In this document: positions 32,216 through 42,999 of the stretch, in pieces
Layout: each line of letters begins with the position of its first letter
Position numbering within the stretch: position 1 is the stretch's first letter
Source of the DNA: Tilletiopsis washingtonensis
Lineage: Eukaryota > Basidiomycota > Exobasidiomycetes > Entylomatales
Direction: 5' to 3'
Length of the DNA: 64,000 bases
NCBI RefSeq assembly: GCF_003144115.1
Contig: NW_020311999.1
Location: forward strand, 142,239-206,238
The notes under the pieces: generated by a model
Database searches by the model: none
Told to the model about the DNA's origin: nothing
The model's input: only the letters and a program-made list of their open reading frames with translations
Position numbers and translations under genes: made by a program

Positions 32216-33607
32216 CTAGTACGGCATGCCCCTCCCTCCGCCTCCGCCTCCCATGCCACCTCTCTGTGGTCCGCCCGCGCCGCCCATTCCTCCTCCTCCC
32301 GCACCGCCGCCTCCTCCAGGCCCGACCACGGGTCCGCGTTCGGGATTGCGATTGCCCGGACGCGCGGGATTGGGACATTGATTCGCGAAGCTGTGTACGC
32401 ACGGTCAGCGAGTGGAAGAAGGGAGAGGGGGAGGCGAGGCACGTACTGGCCCATCTCGCCGCACTGTGAGAGAGAGAGAGAGAGAGCAAAGAGAGGGTCA
32501 TCAGTAGAGGCTCGGACTCAGAAAGCACACGCAGCACCTCTCTTTGTGAAGCGATCGCCAGAAAAGCAGCACAACGTGGCCCTTCTTGCCCATGCAGCTT
32601 CTTCCACTCCCTTGCCCAGACGCGCCTGTCCGTTTCCCAGCATCCTCTGGTCGGCAAACTCACCTTGAAGCACATCGGCTCCTTCCTCTCTCCCCTATCG
32701 CCTCCTCTATCTCCACCGTACCCTCCTCTCCCTCCGCCTCTGCCTCCCCTGCCTCCACCTCCTCCATCTCTATCCCCGCCAAACCCGCCGCCTCCGCCGC
32801 CCGTAGCGTAGCGCCGCTCGCCGTGCGGCTGTCCGAATGCCTCTTCGAGCGTCATGGGCCTGTGTGTCTGGATGGGCGAGGAGGCGCGCGAGGCGGCAGA
32901 GGGCGGATTGGTCTTTGGGCTGGAGGAATAGACGTCAGCCGACGGAGAAGGAGATGTGCAGGGGAGGAGGACGCACTGCCCGAGGAGACACTCTTTGCCG
33001 CTGGGACAGAAGCCGGCGATGTAGAGAGGGCAGGCGGGGCGACGGACATGCTTCTTCTCGCACGTTGGGCCTGTGATGAGAGAGCGTGCATCAGCTTGCC
33101 GGAGCCTCGTCATGCCTCGTCGCCGCTCGCCAACTCACCCTTGGGACAGAAGCCCCTCTCGTATCTCTCGCATTTCCGCCGCTTGCTTGCCGGCTCGACG
33201 TGCAGATAGAGACACTCCTCTGCCTGGTTGCAGAAGCCAAACGTGGCAAAGAAGCGGCACTCGGGCATGCGGCGCATGTCGTACTCATGCAGATAGTCGC
33301 AGGCGTCGACCTTCTTGCAGAGGCCGCGCAGCCAGTGCTTGCACACGGTGCGCCGATGCGGGTCGCGCGCCGGCGGGCGAAAGTTCTGCGACGACGGCGG
33401 AATGTGGCGCAGCGGACAGCCGGCGCCGAGCGGACAGGGCGGGCCGCCCTGCAGCGAGGCGAGATAGGCGGGACAGAGCTGCGCGTCGAGCGAGAGCTTG
33501 AGGTTGTGAGGCGCAGCGGAGAGCGAGGCCTCGAAGGCGAAGGTGTTGTGCGGGTAGCGCGTGTGCAGCGTCTGCGAGAGCAGCAGCGACGAGGAGGGCG
33601 TGTTCAT
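32216..33607 (-). CDS. YTH1: YTH1/CPSF30, zinc-finger subunit of the cleavage and polyadenylation factor
   Basis: Binds the poly(A) signal region and assembles the polymerase module of CPF/CPSF. Exons: 33139-33607, 32977-33070, 32664-32919, 32447-32463, 32216-32390; 336 residues. Five CCCH fingers: CPAYLASLQ...[63 protein letters not shown] and [20 protein letters not shown] Gly/Arg-rich linker (exon 3) then leads to a CCHC zinc knuckle, CFKCGEMGHFANQC, spread over three exons with a 17-nt middle exon. Splicing is proven internally: the last histidine of finger 5 and the histidine of the knuckle each appear only when the flanking intron is removed. The zinc knuckle is present in animal CPSF30 and absent from S. 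cerevisiae Yth1. A glycine-rich end follows. It is head to head with PFS2, 169 bp apart. Confidence 0.95.
32468..32486. repeat. GA/CT dinucleotide run serving as polypyrimidine tract of YTH1 intron 3
   Basis: On the minus strand a pure CT run stands directly before the CACAG acceptor of intron 32464-32663 (200 nt). It is the clearest polypyrimidine tract in the window. Confidence 0.75.
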
Positions 33608-33776
33608 GCCGGGCAGCGTGCGCCACGGCGACGAGGAGGCGGTGGTGGTGCGGAGCGCAGACGCTGCGCGCCGTGCGCAAGGGAAGGCACATCGCGCAGC
33701 GCCGCGGCGCGCGCCTTGCGGCCGTTAGGCGTTCGCGTCGCTGCCTTCTTCTCCACCACCACGTCGCTGTCTCTTC
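33608..33776. promoter_or_regulatory. compact bidirectional promoter, YTH1 / PFS2
   Basis: Only 169 bp separate the two start codons, so the promoters must share sequence. The right side ends in TCTCCACCACCACGTCGCTG, a variant of the leader word before IDI1 and IVD. Confidence 0.6.
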
Positions 33777-36700
33777 ATGTCCCTCACGCTACCGCCACCC
33801 ACGCGGTGGCAGCCAACGCTGCACGCGACACAGGCGCCCGCGCCGCCGCCCGTCGATGCTCGGATAGAGGATGAGGCGGCAGCCACTGCGGCGGCCCAGG
33901 CGGCCGGCTACGAGGGCCGGCGCATCAGGCGCTTCATGCAGCGCAGGACCGTCGACTACCACCCGGGCATGGTGCGCTGGGGCCTGGTGAGTGGCCAGCG
34001 CAGGGCAGACAAGGCAGCGAGAGGGCACGAGAGAGGCGCCGAAGAGGCACGAGACTCAGATGGCGCGCGGGCGGCTACGGCCGAGGGTCCGCCTCGAGCT
34101 CCCGCAAGACGCAAGCGCAGAGCTGCGCGGGCCGAGCGCAAGGAGAGCGAGGAGCGGAATGAGGGCGGGAGGAGGCAGGCAGACGCAACGGAGCAGGCGC
34201 ACTCCAGGCGGAGCGAGGCAGCATTACGTGGAGTGCCGCTTCATCGCGCGTGGACATGGGTCGGGGCGCAGGGCTCTTCTCTCTGCGTGCGAGAAGCAAC
34301 AAATGACTCGCATCGGTGCTGTGACCGCACCCCGAACACTAGCCGAGGAGAGATGCTGCGGACGTTGCGCAGCTCGTCGTGGCCGCGCTGGGAACCTCTG
34401 CGCACAGCAAAGAGGGAGTGAGAGGGAGAAGAGAAGGGAATGAGCCCGTGCTGGCCTCATGGGGCGCTCGGCCTTCGCGAGCAGCAGACGTCAGACTTTC
34501 CGCTCTGGCGTCCCTGGCTTGTCCGAGGTCGTATTTCTGTCTCTCTGCGCATGCGCCGCGTCCGCTGCCTGTACCAGGGAAGGACTGCGCCTCAGGTCGA
34601 TGCTCCTTTCGCCCCCCTCAGGCCACGCGTTGCTCACTCGGCTCTCTGCTCAGCGACGAGCAACAGCCACATGTGTGCGCGACGACAAGTTTCTTCTCCC
34701 GAGCGCACATCACATCGTCGATGTGAGTTTTCGCTGTGCTGCTCCACGCTGGGCGAGCGGCAGATTGCAAATCGGACGTGGCACGTCAGCTGAACACAGC
34801 GTGTGCTCCTCTCTCTACCCAGCTCCTGCCGCCAGCCGCATACGCAGAATCCAGCCAGGCCGTGACGACGAATCTGGTGCACACGAGCACCAACAAGATT
34901 CGCTGTCCCGTCAACGTCTGTCAAGTGCGTTTCCTGCACTTCTCGCTTCCTGCACACAGCATCTCACTCTCGCGCACACAGTGGACTCCCGAGGGACGCC
35001 GCCTGCTGACCGGCTCTCAATCGGGCGAGTTCACCCTCTGGAACGGCCTCACGTTCAACTTCGAGACGATCCTCCAAGCACATGACCATCCGATCCGCGC
35101 ATTGCTCTACAGCAAGTCCGGCACGTGGATCCTCAGTGCCGATCAGGGCGGCGTCGTCAAGTACTTCCAGAACAACATGAACAACATTCATGCCATCCCT
35201 GCGCACCGAGAGGCGGTGAGAGGCCTCAGCTTCAGTCCGGACGACTCGAGATTCGTCACAGCAAGCGACGACTCGAGTCTCAAGATCTTTGCGTTTGATG
35301 AGGCGAGGGAGGAGAAGACGCTCAAGGGTGGGTTGCAAGAGCTCTTGCGTGAATGTGTGCATCGCAATGCTGAGCCACGTCGTCGACAGGGCACGGATGG
35401 GACGCGAAGTGCGTCGCATGGCATCCCTACAAGGGCCTCATCGTCTCGGGCTCCAAGGACAACCTGCTCAAATTCTGGGATCCGCGCTCTGGCGGCAATC
35501 TGGCGACGTTGTGAGTCGGCCGCCGCTTCTCCGTCTCCGGCGCTGGCTGCATCTGACCCGCTTCTCTGCGCTCAGTCACGGTCACAAGAACACGGTGCAG
35601 GCGGTCAAGTGGAGCCTGGATGGCCATCTCGTGGCGTCGGCGTCGACGGACCAGACCATCAAGCTGTACGACATTCGCAGCATGGCCGAGTTGTACACGC
35701 TCAAGGGGCACCAGAAGGAGGCATGCTGTGCGTCATCTCCTCGCCTTGGCTCCCGCTTCCATGCTCACCCGATTGCTCTCGCCGGCAGCGCTCGACTGGC
35801 ATCCTTCACATCCCGACCTTCTCGTCTCAGGCGGCGGCGAAGGCTCGATGCATTTCTGGTCGCTCAAAGCCTCCGATCCAACCGTGCCAGTCCACTCGAT
35901 GGAAACAGCACACGACTCCAACATCTGGAGCATGGCGTGGCATCCCCTCGGCCACGTTCTCGCCTCAGGCTCCAACGATCACACAACGCGCTTCTGGGAG
36001 CGCGCACGGCCGGAGGATGGCAGGCGAGAGGAAGGGGACAGTGCGGGCCTGGAGAAGGCGGCGAGATGGAAGAGCGCTGCCAAGGGCGGAGAGGAGTGGG
36101 ACGGTGCGTGTCACAGTGCTTGCTCTACGTCCCGTGCATTCACTGACCCTCCTCCACAGACGACTTCATTCCCGGCCTCAACTCGAATCGCCGCGTGCCT
36201 CCGCCTCGCGGCGACGGCAGCGGCGTGCCTTCGCGTGCGCCCTTGCCTCCGTCACACGGCGGAGGATTCAATGGCGCGCCAGCAAACGGCGGCATGGGCG
36301 GCGGCGGCGGCAGTGGCGGGCCAGGCGCAGGCTTTGCGCCTCGCATGCCGAGCTACGGCAATGGCAGCGGCGCCGCCACGCCCGGCTTTGGCGGCGCGGG
36401 AGCGCCTGTGCCGCTAGGCATTCACAACCACAATGGTCCGTCTGCGATCAAGCAGGAAGTGCCGCCGCCGCGCTGGGACGGAGGCGCGGGCGGTGCTGCT
36501 GGATCCGGCAGGGCGCCGTTGCCGATAGCGCATCAGCAGATGGGCTTCGCAGGCGGGCCTCCGCCTCAGCAGCAGCAGTGGAACGCACCGCCGGGCTTCC
36601 AGCAGCAGCAACAGCCGCCGGGCTTCCAGCATCAGCAGCAGCAAGGCGGCTATGGCGGCCCACCGCCACCGCAACAGCAAGTGCAAGGACAGCAAGGCAT

Positions 36701-36785
36701 GCAGCAGCAGTACCCCTCGCTGGGACCGCCGCCGCCGCAGGCCAGAGGCGCGGGACCGATGCGCCGCTGGGGCGCTGGGGGCTGA
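33777..36785 (+). CDS. PFS2: PFS2/WDR33, WD40 subunit of the cleavage and polyadenylation factor
   Basis: WD40 scaffold that, with YTH1, recognises the poly(A) signal. Exons: 33777-33986, 34823-34924, 34982-35327, 35390-35510, 35576-35727, 35789-36103, 36160-36785; 623 residues. The N-terminus has [19 protein letters not shown]; then [18 protein letters not shown] and [11 protein letters not shown], typical of the family. Seven WD repeats follow, with [83 protein letters not shown] and [20 protein letters not shown]. The tail (about 415-623) is Gly/Pro/Gln-rich. Intron 1 is 836 nt. Between RRTVDY and LLPP, homologues have some 20-25 more residues; I found no convincing extra exon in the intron, so this N-terminal joint is uncertain. 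Confidence 0.93.
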
Positions 36786-36952
36786 GCAATGAGATCAGCG
36801 TGCAAAGAGACGACTCTGTGGTGGTGTGAGCTCGCTTTGTGGAAGCCGCCGCGATGCAGAGCTCTCTGCTCAGCTTTTGGCCATCACATCACTATGACAC
36901 GCGGGCACGAGAACTCGGTTGCAATTCTGGTCTAGCGCAGACTCCTCCCCTC

Positions 36953-39900
36953 CTAGTGCCCCGTCGGGCCGCCAGTGGGCGGCTGCGGTGGTTGAGCACC
37001 GCCAGCCGGGCCGCTGCCGCTTCCGTGCTGCACTCCCGTCTGTTGATCATCATCGTCCTCATCGTCGCCGGCCAGGGCCGCCGCAATCGCAGCCGCGTCC
37101 TCGGGCGAGATCTCGCTGCCGCCAACCTGGTGCTGCGGCTGTTGTGCGGCAGCCGCGGGCGCTGCAGCGCCATCAGGGTGCAGCTGCAGCGCCTCGAAGG
37201 CCTCGTTTGGGCGCATGTCGCGCAGCAGCAGGATGCCTCCGCCGCCGAAGCCGGCACGAGCGGCGGCTGCAGCGCGGGCCGCCTCGGGCGTCGGGCCGCT
37301 CGTCGGCGTCGACGCAGCTGCAGCGCGAGGTGCCGCAGTCGAAGCAGCAGCAGCGGCCTTCTTGTCGGCCGGCGTCACAGTGCCGCTAGCTCCCGGCGCC
37401 GGCGTGGCGTTGCCAAGGAAGCCCAGCTTGCCGCGCGGCGCCACGGCCGCCGTGCTGTGCACGTCCCAGCTGGCACCGCCGCTGCTGGCGCCGTGCACGG
37501 CGCGCACGGGCAGCCAGCGGCCGTCGGCCGGGAAGCTGATGTAGTTGAGCTGCACGGGCGTGACGCGGGCGTAGTTGGAGATCTGGCTCGAGGCCGCCTC
37601 GGCCGGCTTGGTGCGGCGTGCCTTGGGCGCATCGACCTTCATCGAGTCGTCGCCGTCGCCCTCGGTCTTGACAGCAGCAGCGGGCTTGACGTCGTCGACG
37701 TCCATGTCGCCCTGCTCCTCCTTCGCCTTCTCGCGCTCCTTGACGCGCTGTCTCGCCTGCGCCTTGGCCGTCGTGGAGAGCACGGCCGTCTCGACCTTCT
37801 CCACCTTCTTCTCGCTCTCCTTCTTCAGCGGCGTCGGGTAGGCAAAGAGACTGGGGCGCGCATTGCTGGCAAAGCTGAATGCCGGCGTGCGCAGTTGCCG
37901 ATCGAGGCCGATGATGGCCGTCGGCGTGAGGGCGAGCGAGGCAAAGTGCGCCAGCGGGAACCAGTACCAGAACTGGGTGAAGAGCGCCATGCCGACAATG
38001 GCGGGCATGTTGTTGCTGCCGCCGCGGCTCTGAAGGCCGATCGTGACGTTGCGGCCGCCCGCGTCGATGATGCCTTGCGCCAGGGCGGCGCCGAACTTGG
38101 CCATGGCATCCTCGTGCTTGTCGCCGAGCGTCTTCTCAAACGCGGCGCGCACCTTTGCCACGCGCGGATTGAGCACGTCGTTCTGCTGCACCAGCACCAT
38201 GGCCAGACTGATGGCGGCGCCCTGCCGGACAAAGTCGACGGGATCCTTGAGCATCGGCTCCAGCAGCTCGACGGCCTCGTCGAGGCCCGTGCCGGCGCAC
38301 GCAATGCCCAGCGCCAGCGTCGAGCCGTAGCGCACGTGGGCGTTATACGACTCGCTGAGCAGCTGCACGATGCGCGGCACCTGCGTCGGGTTGCGGAAGA
38401 GCAGGAAGCCCAGCGACGTGACGGCCGCGCGGCGCACGTCGTCGGCCACGTCCGACACGGCGACGTGCAGCAGACGACGCACGGCCTTGTTGTTGCCCGT
38501 GCCGGCGTATGCCAGGGCAATGGCGTGGATGCCGCCGTAGCGCAGGATCGCATCCTTGTCGGCCATGAGCTGGTCGATCATGGCATCGGCCTTCTCCTCC
38601 TTGCCGTACCACACGAGCGCCAGGCCAATGGCCAGGCCGCGGATGATCTTCTCGTGCTGCGTCTCGTGCGCATACTGCAGCATCTCGTCGACGGCCTTCT
38701 CCGAGCCCGTGCCGAGCATGACGAGGCCCATGGCGTAGCCGGCCGCCTCGCCGGCGACGGCAGAGTCCGTGTAGAGGACGTTGCGCAGCTCCTCGTACAC
38801 CTCCTCGTTGCCCGTCGCCATGCCGGCGGCGCCGAGGCCCAGCGCCGCGCCGTGCTGCACGATCTCGGCAGGATTGTTCTTGAGCGTGTTCTTCAGCAGC
38901 TCCAGCACCTCGCTGCCGTGGTTGGCGTGGATGAGGCCGAGGGCGAAGAGCGAGCCGCCCTCGCTGTACACGCTGCCGGCGCGCCCGTCCTGCGGCAGGT
39001 ACGGGTGCAGGATGCTGATGCCCTCCTTGAGGTTGCCCTTGTTGATCACGCCGAGCGCGGCCGTGGCGGTGAACTTGCTCCAGTTGCTCGCCTTGGCCAG
39101 CCAGTCGAGATTGTCGCGGAGGAAGCGGTCGCTCGTCGTGCCGGCGTTCATGAACGCGTTGGCAAACGTCATGGCCGAGTGGTAGACGCTGTTGCGCGCG
39201 TCGAGCGCCTCCTTCGTCGCCTTGAGGATGGGCAGGTCGGCGCGGTTGGAGCGCTGCAGGAAGTCCAGGTACAGCTGGATCGACTCCTCGCCGAGCAGGA
39301 TGCTGCGGATGCGCGAGAGACACGCCGCCAGCGTGCCCTCCTCGGCCTCGGCAGCGCCAGACGCGGCCGGCGCGGCCATGTCCGAGTCCTCGCCGGTCGA
39401 CGTCTCGGCCTTGGGCGCAGCGGCGCCCGGTGCCGCAGCAGCCTTGCTCTGCAGGTCGGCACGCACCGTCTCGAGGAACTCCTGCGTGGCGCTCTCTGCG
39501 AGGTCGAATGCAATCTGGTACGCCACCAGCAGCGGGTCGTTCTCCGTGTTGGCCATGGCCGAGGCCGAGGCGTCGGTGTGGGCGCGGCTGACGAGCTCAA
39601 AGAGCAGCGCCGACGCCAGCTGCGGCGCGCCGAGGTACACGTAGCACTGGGCGATGGAGAAGTGGTCGGGCGACGGCAGCGACTGGAAGAGCTTGACGAG
39701 GAGGTGCAGCACCTGCGCAGATCAGGTGTCAGGGGCGGGCTCGCTGACGTGTCGCCACCGCTGCGTCGGCCCTTCGACGCGCTCCACACTTGGCGCCACT
39801 CTCGAGCCCTCGGCACACTCACCTGGTTGCGAACCTCGATGCTCGTCACAAAGCCCATGACCGCCTCGAGCGTGTACTGCAGCAGTGCCTTGTCGCGCTC

Positions 39901-40615
39901 GACGCCAAAGATCTGCTCGATCACATCCAGGCGGCGCGTCTCGAGCGCAATGCCGAGGCCCTGGCGGAACTCGCGCTCGGCAATGCAGCGCGCAAACATC
40001 TGCTCGACGATGCGAGCCAGACGTGCATCGGGAGAGGATGCGGTGCTGCTGGAGCGCTGCAGGATGTACGCATCGATGGCCTTGGCTGCAGTGGCGCAGG
40101 CGTGTGTGAGCGAGGGCCACGGCTGGCGGAAGGAAAGGGCAGGCACGCACAGATGACCGTGTCGGTGTACTCGTCCTTCTTCTCGATGTCGAACAGACTC
40201 TCTGCGCCGAGGGCAAAGGAAAGGGCCTCGTCGAACTCGCCAAGGTTCCAGTACACTTTGGACGCGACGAGCGCGGCGAGGTTGCGTGCGGGAAAGGAGG
40301 CGTCTTCGTACAGAATCTCGCTGCGGGCAGGAGCGTCAGCGCCGTGAGGCAGCGGGCGGCAGCGCGAGGCGACGACGCGGCAGTGCCGCAGCGCCCGCCG
40401 TAGCCGCAGACACGCACATCTTGGACACGGCATCTGCGATCTCGGCCCAGAAGTGCGGCACGAGCTCGTTGAGCTTCTGCAGCGCGTAGGCCTGCAGCTC
40501 CGGCTCGGGCTCGTCGAGCAGCGCCAGGACGCCGGCTGTGCAGCAAGAGTCAGCGAGTGCGGCGCAGAGTGCCACGTGTGCAGCACGCACTGGCCGATGA
40601 GATGGGCACGGGCAT
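36953..40615 (-). CDS. RPN2: 26S proteasome regulatory subunit RPN2 (PSMD1)
   Basis: Largest scaffold of the proteasome base; its ring of PC repeats binds RPN1 partners and RPN13. Exons: 40591-40615, 40418-40535, 40151-40320, 39823-40085, 36953-39712; 1,111 residues. The first exon codes only MPVPISSA plus one base, which splices into TGVLALLDEPEPELQAYAL, matching the human N-terminus. Further motifs: FWAEIADAVSKIEILYEDAS, LAALVASKVYWNLGEFDEAL, GIALETRRLDVIEQIF, and the PC repeats (about 395-760) such as HGAALGLGAAGMATGNEEVY, YGSTLALGIACAGTG and RQGAAISLAMVLVQQNDVLN. A Lys/Glu-rich charged segment lies in the C-terminal third. The end, GGPTGH after an acidic DDEDDDD, resembles the RPN13-binding tail region. 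Confidence 0.95.
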
Positions 40616-41142
40616 GGCGGCGGGTGAGGTGTGGGTATGGGGTGGAGGCGAGAGGGTGTTGGCCGCGCCGCCGCTCCATGTCGAGGTGCGTTGCGCACAG
40701 GGCACCCAAGCCTCGTCAGCGCTGCACGTCGCTCCAGCTCGGCCGACGGCCGGCACCCAGGCTGGCTGGCGGGCGACGCGCGCGACTCCCGCGCCTGCCC
40801 CGGTGCGCCGAGCTTCGGCGTCAGATTGGCGCGGCTCCCGCACGGCTCTGACGGACCGCCGGCCTCATCTCGCGTGAGCTGAGCATGCGGCGCTTCCTGC
40901 CTTCTCACCGTCTCGTCTCGCCTCTCACTCTCGTCTTGTCCGCCTCTCATCTGCACACACACCACACAGAAACGGGCCCAAACAGCACTCTCTCTCACAC
41001 GCCGCGCGCCCGCCTCGCAGCGCCACCACTGTCGCTCCGAGCCTCTTTCTTCTCGTCTACATCTCTTCGCGCGCCGCTCTTCTCGCCGCACCCAGCGCTG
41101 CACTCTCCCCGCCACTAGCTCCGCCAGCGCGCTCTGCCCAGC
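40616..41142. other. divergent promoter region, RPN2 / eIF4E
   Basis: 527 bp between start codons. The right part (about 40900-41130) is strongly C/T-rich on the + strand and probably holds the eIF4E leader. No clear Rpn4-type (GGTGGCAAA) proteasome element was seen. Confidence 0.55.
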
Positions 41143-42388
41143 ATGGCTACCTCTGCTCTGCCCGCCGCGCCCGCCGCCGCCTCCTCGGCTGCCGTCTCCG
41201 CGCTGGCGTCCGAGACGCCCGCCTCGCCCAGCGCCTCCTCCTCGGGCGCAGCCGGCGGCGACGCCGAGGTGCGCACCGTGCTGCACGACGCGCAGAACTT
41301 TAACGTCAAGCACCCGCTCTACAACACCTGGACACTGTGGTTCGACAACCCCAGTGCCAAGGGCACGAGTGCGGCAAAGGGCGGCAAGGACTCGTGGGGA
41401 GAGGAGATGAACAAGGTCGTCAGCTTTGACAGCGTCGAGGAGTTCTGGGGGTGAGCAGTGGCGCATGCGCAGCGTGGCGAGCAGCAGGAGGGTGCAAGAG
41501 AGGGGCCAGTAGCCAGTGGACGGGCGATGTGCGATGCCGAGGGCTGCCTCTGCGAAGCCGGCGAGCCGGGCCCAATGTGCTGCCGCTCCTGGCAGGAGGC
41601 CGCGAGTCGTCGTGGCGCAGCTGGTCCGCTCGTGGTCGCTCAGAGTGCGAGCTCTGCAGTCGCGTGCCGGCTCAGCCTCCTCATTGCGCTCCAAGGCGCC
41701 CGTTGTGCTCACCTTCTCTGTCGCAGGCTGTACAACAACATCATCCCGCCCTCGGAGCTGCCGCAAAAAGCAAACTACTACCTCTTCAAGGAGGGCATCC
41801 AGCCGGCATGGGAGGACGCCGCCAACACAAACGGCGGCAAGTGGAGCATCCAGCTGCCGCGCGAGAAGTCGCGTGCGGACATTGACCGGCTCTGGCTCAA
41901 CACGGTGAGTCGAGCGCGTCTGAGCTGTGCAGTTGGAAGGACGACGGAGATGGGACCGGGCAGAGCGGGAGCGCTGCCTACCTTGAGGACCAGCGAGGCG
42001 CTCTGAGACCTCGTGCTCTTCGTGTCTGAGCTCGGCTCGCTCACGCACTCTTCGCCCTCAGATGCTCTCGGCAATCGGCGAGACGCTCGAGTCTCCCTAC
42101 GACTCCTCGTCCCCAGCCGCCTCAAATACCGCCGAGGCCATCACGGGCATCATCATGTCTGCGCGGCCCAACCTGTACCGCATTGCGATTTGGACACGCA
42201 CGGCCGACGAGAGCGCCAGCGGCGAGCTTGACCCCGCACTGCTCAACATCGGCAAGCACTTCAAGGTGGGCATCCTCGGCTACCAGCTTAACCAGCAGGT
42301 CGGAGGCGGCGGCATGCAGAGCGACGTCGAGTTCCAGAGCCATAAGGACTCGGAGAGGAAGGGCAAAGGCCGCAAGTTCGTCGTCTAG
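41143..42388 (+). CDS. mRNA cap-binding translation initiation factor eIF4E
   Basis: Binds the m7G cap and recruits eIF4G. Exons 41143-41450, 41727-41904 and 42062-42388; 270 residues. A 45-residue Ala/Ser/Pro-rich N-terminal extension precedes the conserved core HPLYNTWTLWFD, VVSFDSVEEFWGLYNNI and YYLFKEGIQPAWEDAANTNG, then GKWSIQLPR, WLNTMLSAIGE and IIMSARPNLYRIAIWTR. The cap-sandwich tryptophans are those in TLWF and QPAWED, and a third, in IAIWTR, is in the expected m7G-contacting position. The C-terminus ends with the short basic KGKGRKFVV. Introns are 276 and 157 nt. This is the canonical class I form, not 4EHP, since both sandwich positions are Trp. Confidence 0.94.
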
Positions 42389-42999
42389 AGGCAGGGACGC
42401 CAAGACTTGCGATGTGCGGCTGTGGCTCGCCTTTGTCTTCGAGGGCGGAGTATCGACGCTCGCCGTGGCTACTCAATTGCGACGCCGACGTTCCGAGGTG
42501 CCGCTCAAGAAGGCCGGCGAGTGATCAGCGTCGTGCGCGGTCTTCGTCCGAGCGGCCTGAGCTCGACGCGTATCGACGGCGCTTCGCCGACTTGCATCTG
42601 TCTCGCCGTTCGTATTCTTGAGCATGCTCTTCGCACAGCCTCTTTATCTTCCATCATCGCCTCAGAGGCACCTGCCTCTCTTCTGCCCCCTCTCGGCCTG
42701 GCGAATGCGCTTCTCCATGCCATCATGCATCTGCGATTCCCTCCATCACTTCAGCATTCTCCCCTCCCTCCTCTCGCCTCGCCCCTCCTCTCTCTGCTGC
42801 TCTTTCGCCTTCGACACAGTTCCTGCCCGCTTCACCCAAAAATTCCGCGTCCCTGCCCCACTGGGAGCCCTAGCGCCTCAGGCGGCTCCCAATCCTCAAG
42901 CTCCGTCCGCTCCGTAATGGGATCACTGAGAAACTCATGCCGGCGTCATCCCGTCTGGGCCAGGTGAAGGTGTGTTGCATTGCGTGCTCGTCTCTAGCT
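42389..42999. other. convergent intergenic region, eIF4E / universal stress protein
   Basis: About 610 bp of 3' sequence for both genes, C/T-rich on the + strand around 42640-42860. No coding signal seen. Confidence 0.55.

Noticed and set aside
32920-32976. Reading the 57 bases after finger 5 of YTH1 as coding rather than intron.
   Set aside because: They start with GTGCGT, contain CTGAC and end in CAG, and removing them restores the final His of the CCCH finger; retention remains possible as a minor form.
36839-40156. An open frame of over 1,100 codons on the + strand opposite RPN2.
   Set aside because: It is the antisense of a strongly conserved proteasome gene. GC-rich codon use removes stops from the opposite strand; the product is Arg/Leu/Ala/Val-rich without motifs.
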